Below the pieces are notes generated by a model. It was not told the origin of the DNA and searched no databases. It saw only the letters and a program-made list of their open reading frames with translations. Shown here one piece after another: positions 63,001 through 64,000 of a stretch of DNA of 64,000 nt. Made by a program: the position numbers and the translations under genes. Source of the stretch: Dendrobium chrysotoxum. Lineage: Eukaryota; Streptophyta; Magnoliopsida; Asparagales; Orchidaceae. The stretch spans positions 77,000,780 to 77,064,779 of the forward strand of contig CM034314.1 of the NCBI GenBank assembly GCA_019925795.1, read 5' to 3'. Position 1 is the first letter of the stretch; each line of letters starts with the position of its first letter.

Positions 63001-63159
63001 TATATCAAACTTCTGAAGAAATAAATGTAGAAATTTCATGAAAACTAACTCTTATAGTACAAAGAAAACTTGCCTGAGTGAGGGTTGTGGCATCAGCAAT
63101 GACAAAAGGTACATTCACAAATCGTGCCAATGTTTTCGCTAGTAGTGTTTTCCCTGTCC
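22075..63159 (-). CDS. CLPX: ClpX, ATP-dependent unfoldase subunit of the organellar Clp protease (3' twelve exons)
   Basis: The gene encodes the AAA+ ring ATPase that unfolds proteins and feeds them to ClpP; plant ClpX proteins are mitochondrial. The window holds twelve exons (about 342 codons) from the Walker A GKT to the stop at 22075; exons for the targeting peptide, zinc-binding domain and start of the AAA+ module lie beyond 64000. In order the exons encode: Walker A (GKTLLAKTLA), GYVG pore loop, Walker B (GIVYIDEVDK), RKH pore loop (GARKHPRG), sensor 1 (DILFICGGAF), IGF loop contacting ClpP (SSIGFGAP), arginine finger (PEFVGRFP), sensor 2 (GARGLRSILE) and a variable C-terminus. All joins keep frame: 63075-63154 or -63159, 53600-53650, 37659-37733, 37492-37569, 37220-37276, 34706-34776, 34526-34625, 34304-34408, 34042-34104, 33820-33942, 23122-23280, 22075-22140. 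No stop or lost catalytic residue was seen, so it looks functional despite three giant introns. Confidence 0.95.
23122..23280 (-). CDS. CLPX: CLPX exon: C-terminal domain
   Basis: 53 codons, from IPDARAGKEQIDAVVVDEES to CGAKILYGEAALERFLSQ..KQPV. Acceptor TTTTTTAG at 23282-23281, donor GTATGT at 23121. Phase 0 at both ends. It covers the end of the ClpX small domain. The intron that follows is 981 bp. Confidence 0.93.
23281..25420. other. CLPX intron sequence, no gene
   Basis: Mostly unique-looking intron DNA. The stretch from 23760 to 25400 is richer in C and in CA/CCT words than the surroundings and may be an old repeat, but nothing is recognisable. Confidence 0.4.
25425..25817. mobile_element. 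GC-rich hAT-like MITE
   Basis: The left end ATGTAAACGAGTCGAG and the reverse complement of the right end (AGGGGTGTAACCGAGTC) match as inverted repeats. The body is full of GAGCTCGA and CGAGCTCGAG words. This is the look of a common plant hAT MITE group (GGGGTGTAAACGAG ends). No convincing target-site duplication was found. Open frames here (25151-25732 plus; 25561-25824 minus) are by-products of the repeat. Confidence 0.55.
25912..27326 (-). mobile_element. Young 5'-truncated RTE-type LINE with 11-bp target-site duplication
   Basis: A perfect duplication, caaacctcaat, at 25901-25911 and 27327-27337 brackets it. The element holds an unbroken frame (25938-27329, minus) covering the reverse transcriptase from just before YRGIKLM (FIDLEKAYDKV, FADDILLVD) to the family C-terminus and the CCCACGTAGTGGG hairpin. 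The tail is AACAACAATAACAA in plus orientation. Its protein differs from the complete copy at 50.1-53.1 kb at only three positions in about 460 (Ala/Thr, Arg/Gly, Leu/Trp). The endonuclease half is missing, so it is dead on arrival. It lies in the sense orientation within a CLPX intron. Confidence 0.97.
27338..28780. other. CLPX intron sequence, nothing recognised
   Basis: AT-rich, apparently unique, no ORF of note. Confidence 0.5.
28781..29130. repeat. Degenerate minisatellite with CTGGACAGCA core
   Basis: The word CTGGACAGCA (or CTGGATAGCA, GGACAACA) recurs at irregular 25-45 base steps about a dozen times, with GGAATT and TTCTGGA between copies. No ORF in it looks like a protein. Confidence 0.6.
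29795..29945. repeat. G-rich minisatellite
   Basis: The unit GGTGGCCGGTGGCTTG and variants repeats about six times, giving strong strand asymmetry (G-rich on plus). Gly/Trp/Arg-rich open frames across it (29710-30014) come from the repeat. Confidence 0.6.
29946..31577. other. CLPX intron sequence, possible small-element copy
   Basis: No gene. The stretch near 31200-31437 ends in GAGAAAGTTGCCCCAAACAAACCCTAAA, a terminus shared with other places in the window. Around 30010-30300 the text has an LTR-like look (CTCTATATATAGGCCTCC, a possible TATA box on the minus strand) but no ends were found. Confidence 0.4.
31578..32665 (+). mobile_element. 1.09-kb non-autonomous hAT element with transposase tail
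   Basis: The inverted ends are CTATGATGCACCGACAC (left) and, from the right, CTATGATGCACGGACAC. Flanking octamers gatgtgag (31570-31577) and gatgtaag (32666-32673) differ at one base, the 8-bp duplication expected of hAT. The arms repeat GACACG/CGTGTC words. At 32293-32388 a short frame, FVDEPKLEAMIFNDDDIEGQ and on to a stop, resembles the acidic tail that follows the dimerisation domain in hAT transposases. So this is probably an internally deleted derivative of an autonomous element. Confidence 0.8.
32750..33386 (+). repeat. Probable copia-type LTR remnant with GCGC-rich U3
   Basis: The right part (33180-33385) reads like the end of a plant copia LTR: a short-leader region, GTGGATTTTTTGG, CCGTGATTTTTTTCCC, TTTTAGGTTTTTACACC, then a closing CCCCAACA. 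The left part (32820-33060) is GC-rich and repeats GAGCGCCGCAGCG, a word also present at 8.0-8.2 kb. Neither a 5-bp duplication nor a partner LTR was found. Confidence 0.35.
33820..33942 (-). CDS. CLPX: CLPX exon: sensor 2
   Basis: 41 codons beginning VKLHFTEKALRLIAKKAI and containing KNTGARGLRSILESILTEAMYE; the GAR arginine is the sensor 2 residue that reads bound nucleotide. Acceptor TTAACAG at 33945-33943, donor GTATGA at 33819. The next intron is 10.5 kb and full of transposons. Confidence 0.95.
34042..34104 (-). CDS. CLPX: CLPX exon: small domain start
   Basis: 21 codons, VLTEPKNALGKQYKKLFKMND, a very conserved ClpX block. Donor GTGAGT at 34041, acceptor TTGCAG at 34107-34105. Phase 0. 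Confidence 0.95.
34304..34408 (-). CDS. CLPX: CLPX exon: arginine finger
   Basis: 35 codons with DLIAYGLIPEFVGRFPVLV; the Arg in VGRFP is the arginine finger that acts on the neighbouring subunit's ATP. Donor GTAAAT, acceptor ATGTAG. Phase 0. Confidence 0.95.
34526..34625 (-). CDS. CLPX: CLPX exon: IGF loop
   Basis: 100 bases; the first base completes an Arg codon split with the previous exon. It encodes RQDSSIGFGAPVRANMRSGG and TNAAITSSLLDC. IGF is the loop that docks into hydrophobic pockets of ClpP, so this protein should work with a ClpP partner. Donor GTATGT at 34525. Confidence 0.95.
34706..34776 (-). CDS. CLPX: CLPX exon: sensor 1
   Basis: 71 bases: IDTKDILFICGGAFIDLEKT, then ISE and two bases of a split Arg codon. 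Acceptor TCTCAG, donor GTTAAA at 34705. The intron below it is only 80 bp. Confidence 0.94.
34854..34903. repeat. Perfect tandem duplication of 25 bp
   Basis: GGGGAGTTCATCCTAGCAGT followed by CACAA occurs twice in a row, inside the 2.4-kb CLPX intron (34777-37219). The rest of that intron holds a C/A homopolymer run and no transposon that could be recognised. Confidence 0.9.
36051..36084. repeat. Homopolymer run: about 23 C followed by about 12 A
   Basis: Long poly-C joined to poly-A inside an intron. Such runs are prone to sequencing and assembly length error. Confidence 0.9.
37220..37276 (-). CDS. CLPX: CLPX exon: RKH pore loop
   Basis: 19 codons, VVNVPEKGARKHPRGENIQ; RKH is the positively charged entry-pore loop that helps recognise substrates. 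Acceptor TCTTAG, donor GTGTTT. A 2.4-kb intron follows. Confidence 0.94.
37492..37569 (-). CDS. CLPX: CLPX exon after Walker B
   Basis: 26 codons, beginning AESLNISRDVSGEGVQQALL and ending KMLEGT; almost invariant in ClpX proteins. Acceptor TGTGCAG, donor GTGAGC. Phase 0. Confidence 0.95.
37659..37733 (-). CDS. CLPX: CLPX exon: Walker B
   Basis: 25 codons, with VAAAQQGIVYIDEVDKITKK; the Asp-Glu pair binds magnesium and activates water for ATP hydrolysis. Acceptor TTTCAG at 37736-37734, donor GTTCTG at 37658. Its upstream intron is 15.9 kb. Confidence 0.95.
37869..38049 (+). mobile_element. Short RTE-type LINE 3' end with 11-bp duplication
   Basis: It matches only the last 0.17 kb of the family (AGGTAGAGGTAGACCTAAAA, GACCCCACATAGTAGGAT) and a (GTT)n tail. 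Flanks gtgttccatct (37858-37868) and gtgttccgtct (38050-38060) differ at one base. The hairpin near the stop is decayed. It lies in the 15.9-kb CLPX intron. Confidence 0.88.
38061..38509. other. CLPX intron sequence, nothing recognised
   Basis: Unique-looking intron DNA between a LINE tail and an LTR element. Confidence 0.45.
38515..39022 (-). repeat. 3' LTR of element A
   Basis: 508 bp, TGATATG...CGTATCA. Its gag-distal flank carries the gttag duplication. Confidence 0.9.
39603..42129 (-). pseudogene. Pol pseudogene of element A
   Basis: Remnants in order on the minus strand: protease linker (41818-42129, with LELGSMDLILVIKWLQ), reverse transcriptase (41200-41406, GYYELLVMSFGLTNAVATF and VFFDDILIYS), RNase H and its linker (40251-40619, HQQWLSKLLGYDFEIQYKPE), integrase core (39885-40079, MDFIEGLPKSEGFTLILVVV; and 39603-39872, STAYHPQTDGQTKVVNRSVE). 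Several stops and frameshifts lie between the blocks, so no polyprotein can be made. The catalytic Asp pair of the reverse transcriptase is still visible. Confidence 0.85.
42896..43191 (-). pseudogene. Gag pseudogene of element A (split by element B)
   Basis: It carries the retrotransposon gag core (LKVRKLKMPVCEGEDAHGWI, FAVNGL, CLEGKALTWYQW, EEFKDRLLERFQTKQGG). The upstream coiled part of gag lies on the other side of nested element B at about 45262-45690 and contains stops. Confidence 0.8.
43192..43692 (+). repeat. 5' LTR of element B
   Basis: 501 bp. It contains the hairpin GATCCTC...GAGGATC at 43508-43531, shared with element C. Confidence 0.9.
43772..44655 (+). pseudogene. Gag pseudogene of element B
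   Basis: Starts MSAKKMKALEGEMGQFKTGL, parallel to the gag start of element C, then shifts frame. Later blocks: VRKLGMPIFERDDAYRWVY and LEGKALA followed by a stop where elements A and C have Trp. Gly-rich imperfect repeats lie between (44075-44400). Confidence 0.75.
44760..45261 (+). repeat. 3' LTR of element B
   Basis: 502 bp; the terminal CA has decayed to TA. Confidence 0.88.
45701..46211 (-). repeat. 5' LTR of element A
   Basis: 511 bp, next to the tRNA-Met primer site at about 45687-45699. Confidence 0.9.
46217..50077. other. CLPX intron sequence, partly LTR-like
   Basis: No host gene. 46500-47340 has overlapping open frames on both strands with no recognised motif. A Lys/Glu-rich frame at 48632-48868 is purine-run low complexity. 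From about 49440 the text (GTAGGTGGGGACAGTGCTACTC, repeated GGGCTATA words) and 53330-53390 on the far side of the LINE (GAGTGTGGTCGGCATGGGGT, GTGTGACA) have the flavour of an old gypsy LTR, unproven. Confidence 0.35.
50210..53092 (+). CDS. RTE LINE polyprotein: AP-endonuclease plus reverse transcriptase
   Basis: 960 residues from the ATG at 50210. The reading frame stays open upstream to 50051, but that part lies mostly in flanking DNA, so an upstream start would be spurious. Endonuclease (residues about 10-255): RIGTWNIGSLTG, CIQETKW, RNGVGVIID, SAYAPQVG, GGDLNGHVG, TQIDYFLIRK, and a final His in TQHRLLVLDF; all expected catalytic positions are present. Reverse transcriptase (about 480-770): YRGIKLMCHTLKLWERV, QFGFMPGRST, FIDLEKAYDKVP, GLHQGSALSPYLF, and FADDILLVD with the Asp pair. 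The C-terminus is the RTE-type tail (WFGHIKRRP, GRGRPKKTWLENIRND). No stop or frameshift, so the protein could be active. It nicks DNA and copies its own RNA at the nick. The TAG stop lies in a hairpin. Confidence 0.95.
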   Translation: MWAKKLVHDTNIRIGTWNIGSLTGRLMELIDIMIHRKINILCIQETKWVGEKAKEIDSLGFKVWYSGKSRTRNGVGVIIDKSLKDNVININRIGDRIMALKIVVDAKIINIISAYAPQVGLDMCSKLKFWEDLEELIQKIPLEEKIFIGGDLNGHVGREVNDFKSIHGGYGFGMTNEGGKTILDFSLAYDFLIANTLFKKRDEHLITYKNGYSKTQIDYFLIRKVDRLDCKDCKVIPSESLCTQHRLLVLDFKMKGQKIKNKVKRFSRIRWGHLKNSNKNIFESKILDSKILFVHEDANVMWEKVASDIKNIVKDVFGVSKGKAPNSKNSWWWNPIVQKKIKNKKICYKNWFRCKNSDNWERYKEACKDSKKAICDAKILAFNDLYNRLDTKEGERYMYKLAKQRDRSSKDLIQVKCIKDEDQKVLFLEDDIQQRWMRYFDKLFNEDCRNTIDFSDLSILNENKDFCFYRRISKTEVREALKKMKCGKAVGPDDIPIEMWKCLGDEGISWLTKLFNNILKTKKMPDAWRMSVLIPIYKNKGDAQDCANYRGIKLMCHTLKLWERVMERRLRRDTNVSQNQFGFMPGRSTMEAIHLLRGLMEKYRENKEDLHMIFIDLEKAYDKVPREVLWRVLEKKGVNNAYIQIIKDMYEGATTCVQTQGGLTKYFPISVGLHQGSALSPYLFALVMDVLTRHLQEDVPWCMLFADDILLVDKTKEGVEGKLEVWRSTLESKGFRLSRSKTEYMECNFSSNRPSEGIVTLGDQVINKSTRFRYLGSIVQSDGEIDGDVISRIQVGWLKWRNASGLLCDRKVPLKLKRKFYKMVVRPAMLYGAECWPLKEKHNTKLCVAEMRMLRWMSGFTLRDRIRNEHIREKVGVAPVEDKIRESRLRWFGHIKRRPSDDPVRKVEVLDLTYVKKGRGRPKKTWLENIRNDLSLLDLNENLTLNRTQWRKRIHVADPT
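53084..53096 (+). other. Hairpin at the LINE stop codon
   Basis: CCCAC-GTA-GTGGG. The TAG stop (53090-53092) runs from the loop into the 3' arm. It is the same in the copies at 0.5, 8.5 and 25.9 kb; the two oldest copies (37.9 and 54.7 kb) have lost or weakened it. It lies just before the (TTG)n tail. Confidence 0.75.
53147..54675. other. CLPX intron and exon flanks, nothing else recognised
   Basis: Apart from the exon at 53600-53650, only AT-rich intron DNA is seen. Confidence 0.45.
53600..53650 (-). CDS. CLPX: CLPX exon: GYVG pore loop
   Basis: 17 codons, AGYVGEDVESILYKLLM; the Tyr of GYVG grips substrate in the central pore. It is an isolated 51-base exon between a 9.4-kb and a 15.9-kb intron. 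Acceptor GTGCAG, donor GTATTT. Phase 0. Confidence 0.95.
54830..55423 (+). mobile_element. 594-bp hAT deletion derivative with 8-bp duplication
   Basis: The ends are TAGGGCTGCAAGTGAACC and, from the right, TAGGGCTGCAAACGAACC. A perfect 8-bp duplication, ctttttag, lies at 54822-54829 and 55424-55431, in the LINE sequence it hit. In the centre, 55106-55159 encodes KEENPVVHFDCLEWWKVN, the signature of the hAT transposase C-terminal dimerisation domain (D.L.WWK.N). Sub-terminal arms repeat GAACAAGCTCG/CGAGCTTG words. So it is a shortened copy of an autonomous element, not a MITE of unrelated sequence. Confidence 0.9.
55106..55159 (+). pseudogene. hAT transposase dimerisation-domain scrap
   Basis: 18 codons matching the hATC motif, with a stop just upstream. 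No catalytic region remains. It is useful as a tag to find the parent element. Confidence 0.75.
55516..56183. other. CLPX intron sequence, nothing recognised
   Basis: AT-rich intron DNA. Confidence 0.45.
56189..56695 (+). repeat. 5' LTR of element C
   Basis: 507 bp. It contains two nearby palindromes: CTAGAC..GTCTAG at 56461-56478 and GATCCTC...GAGGATC at 56494-56517. Confidence 0.93.
56699..56710 (+). other. Primer-binding site of element C (initiator tRNA-Met)
   Basis: TGGTATCAGAGC, complementary to the 3' end of plant initiator tRNA-Met, three bases after the LTR. Confidence 0.9.
56836..57892 (+). pseudogene. Gag pseudogene of element C
   Basis: The N-terminal coiled part (MMAAKKVDALEKRLEGEMNQ and on, frame of 56836) runs into a Gly/Arg-rich region. 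The gag core (57363-57713: RKLKMPIFEGEVERYFAVNG, CLEGKALSWYQW, EFKDCIIERFQTDRGG) is in another frame, and the end (57710-57892, NQRNLERG) in a third. Between FEGE and RYFAVNG about nine residues present in element A (DAHGWIYRV) are missing. A broken zinc-knuckle scrap (GLCFRCDE, then KHRCKDR in another frame) follows at about 57990-58030. Confidence 0.85.
58011..58382 (+). pseudogene. Protease region of element C
   Basis: It carries VVVLIDGGATHNFISTQVVD; the usual active-site triad in this family is Asp-Ser/Thr-Gly, here Asp-Gly-Gly, so a key position has changed. A TAG follows after GVLLTI, and another at 58485-58487 replaces a Trp that element A keeps. Confidence 0.82.
58764..59615 (+). pseudogene. 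Reverse transcriptase of element C
   Basis: An open block with the full set of motifs: PYRYPQFQKDEIEKL, PSISPFSSPVLLVKKKDDSW, DYRALN, FSKIDLKSSCHQIRM, GHYEFLVMPFDLTNAP and VFFDDILVYS with the catalytic Asp pair. It ends with LRGFLGLTGYYRRFVKGYS and shifts frame near 59580 before RNase H. The domain is intact but cut off from its neighbours by frameshift and stops. Confidence 0.9.
59579..60427 (+). pseudogene. RNase H and integrase zinc finger of element C
   Basis: RNase H: FIVETDASGYGLGAVLMQ, RRPIAYFSQVL, YERELMAIVLAIHMWRPYL, RTDQRSLKYLL, and NKATYALSR where NKADALSR is usual. The integrase finger follows (HIPNLLQEFHGSAVGGHSG, WKGMHKDVEEMVAKCEIHQR); its last zinc Cys is His here. It ends at a TGA (60425-60427) inside what should be a continuous frame. 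Confidence 0.88.
60428..61490 (+). pseudogene. Integrase core and chromodomain of element C, several stops
   Basis: Same frame as the RNase H block, interrupted by stops near 60542, 60680, 60799 and 61313. Core pieces: ISMDFIDGLP, STAYHPQTDGQTEVVNRSLE. The C-terminal part is open at 60857-61312 (FKVLYGRDPPHL, YFGPYEVLEKIGAVAYRLKL, HPVFHVSQL). After a TAA comes a chromodomain-like segment (VLIQWKNIPDYEATWEPYER, then FNFHLEDKV-type end), the mark of chromoviruses, which use it to target chromatin. Confidence 0.87.
61501..62008 (+). repeat. 3' LTR of element C
   Basis: 508 bp, same ends and the same two palindromes as the 5' LTR. Confidence 0.93.
62014..63074. other. CLPX intron; an unexplained 110-codon frame
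   Basis: A plus-strand frame at 62224-62553 (MILDCLEDAPAVPAPTNSLV start; SEDTEDQELLHPSDFDGSIL; HVLFTGWDQNKNKIYCLSP) has balanced composition and is unlike the AT-rich junk around it. No family was recognised. It could be a scrap of an unrecognised mobile element or processed gene. The rest holds nothing recognisable. Confidence 0.3.
63075..63159 (-). CDS. CLPX: CLPX exon: Walker A lysine
   Basis: It encodes (T)GKTLLAKTLARF, then VNVPFVIADATTLTQ. The donor is CAG|GCAAGT (GC instead of GT) at 63074-63073. The 5' edge is either 63154 (after GACAG) or 63159 (after TTTCAAG); both keep the frame. The exon with the start of the P-loop was not found between 63160 and 64000. Confidence 0.93.
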
Positions 63160-64000
63160 TTGAAAGAAGAGTTTACAAATGCATAAGCATAGATAAACAT
63201 GAATGAATTCTTTTAGACAAAGTTCATCACTAGTTACTGCAACATCCATGTGGGGAAACAATAAACAGAAAATAATGCAAACTATGCATTTTCATCTCAC
63301 AAAACAACGCCAAATTTCCAAAACAGAAAAACATAATCTTACCCACATGGTTTTCAAAAAACGAATTTCAAATGATATTTATGAAAACAGTAAGAGTGTT
63401 CTTAGCAAACCTTTCAGCATTCTTTCAACAAGTTAATCTAAATAAATGTCTGTTAGGAAAGAAAAACTAGCATTTACAATCTTGGGTAATATGACAAACC
63501 AGAAATAACAAAATATACAAAACTCAACCTAAGCTCTTGTATAGCTACTCACTTGATAAGTTTCACTTAAAATCATCAATTAAAGTCCCTTGACTACGTC
63601 ATATAGTTCATCCTTAAGTTTTAGTTTAGGTGTCTTATCAAGAAGCTCTTGTATAGCCATAGGTCCCTTGACTCACCTAAGTTGTACTAAAAAACATCAA
63701 TTAAAGTCGTTGGCTATGCCATATGTTCATTCATAAGTTTAAGTTTTGGCGTCTTATCAAATATCAAATATATTGAACAATGGTTGGATAAATACTTTTC
63801 AAGGGCAGAGAAGTAATTTCAAATTGATCAATAACTATACCATCCTCATAAACATACCTGTTCTTTTTCTGATTTTCTTCCCCAATCAAAACTTCAGTTT
63901 TTCTCAAGTTTTCTCTCCGTTAATCATTCCATTATTACTCACAATCAAGTCCTTCCTTAAGAGGAATACAAGAGGGGATGATATGAAGCAGAGTGGGGTA
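63160..64000. other. CLPX upstream intron with a tandem dimer
   Basis: No further CLPX exon was found. A diverged dimer of about 112-120 bp lies at 63531-63760: each copy runs from AAGCTCTTGTATAGC through CATCAATTAAAGTC to GTCTTATCAA. Confidence 0.6.

Noticed and set aside
63160..64000. Search for the CLPX exon with the start of the P-loop
   Set aside because: No GPTG-like coding block with splice sites was found; the exon must lie beyond the window.
1..64000. CRISPR arrays, toxin-antitoxin, phage defence or biosynthetic cluster
   Set aside because: The sequence is plant nuclear DNA; no regular repeat-spacer pattern or bacterial operon is present.

Overview
This is a window of nuclear DNA from a flowering plant, most likely a eudicot. 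It is AT-rich and gene-poor. It holds parts of two split host genes, plant-type transposons (RTE and L1 LINEs, Ty3/gypsy chromovirus-like LTR elements with a tRNA-Met primer site, hAT and Mutator-type DNA elements, a tRNA-derived SINE) and many microsatellites. The species cannot be read from the sequence.

Host genes, both on the minus strand. (1) Exon 1 of a SINAT/Seven-in-absentia E3 ubiquitin ligase lies at 2813-3022, with its CT-rich leader and a TATA-like box above it; the rest of the gene lies beyond the left edge. (2) A gene for the organellar (probably mitochondrial) ClpX unfoldase runs from 63.16 kb down to its stop codon at 22075. Twelve exons carry about 1.03 kb of coding sequence across 41 kb, from the Walker A lysine to the C-terminus; the N-terminal exons lie beyond the right edge. 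Three introns of 9.4, 15.9 and 10.5 kb make up nearly all of that length and hold most of the transposons. The first of them is a GC-AG intron.

Layout. 0-3 kb: SINAT exon 1 and part of its intron 1, with an old LTR hit by an RTE LINE tail. 3.4-22 kb: intergenic DNA with a 0.9-kb terminal-inverted-repeat element, a foldback MITE, an L1 LINE relic, an RTE LINE fragment, an hAT MITE, a SIRE-like LTR, a 1.4-kb hAT copy, a Mutator-type MITE and two SINEs. 22-23.3 kb: last two CLPX exons. 23.3-33.8 kb intron: a MITE, a very young RTE LINE fragment, minisatellites, a 1.1-kb hAT element and a copia-like LTR remnant. 33.8-37.7 kb: eight CLPX exons. 37.7-53.6 kb intron: an RTE tail, a 7.7-kb nest of two LTR elements and one structurally complete RTE LINE with an unbroken 960-residue ORF. 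53.6 kb: the GYVG-loop exon. 53.7-63.1 kb intron: an hAT element nested in an RTE relic, and a 5.8-kb LTR element with intact ends but broken genes.

Many insertion events can be dated or ordered because target-site duplications survive: 16, 12 and 11 bp for the LINEs, 5 bp for each of three LTR elements, 8 bp for hAT elements and 9 bp for the Mutator-type MITE. No bacterial-style system, CRISPR array, tRNA or rRNA gene was found. The most notable points are the transposon-inflated CLPX gene with its GC-AG intron, a LINE family that looks recently mobile, and two hAT deletion derivatives that still carry scraps of transposase.
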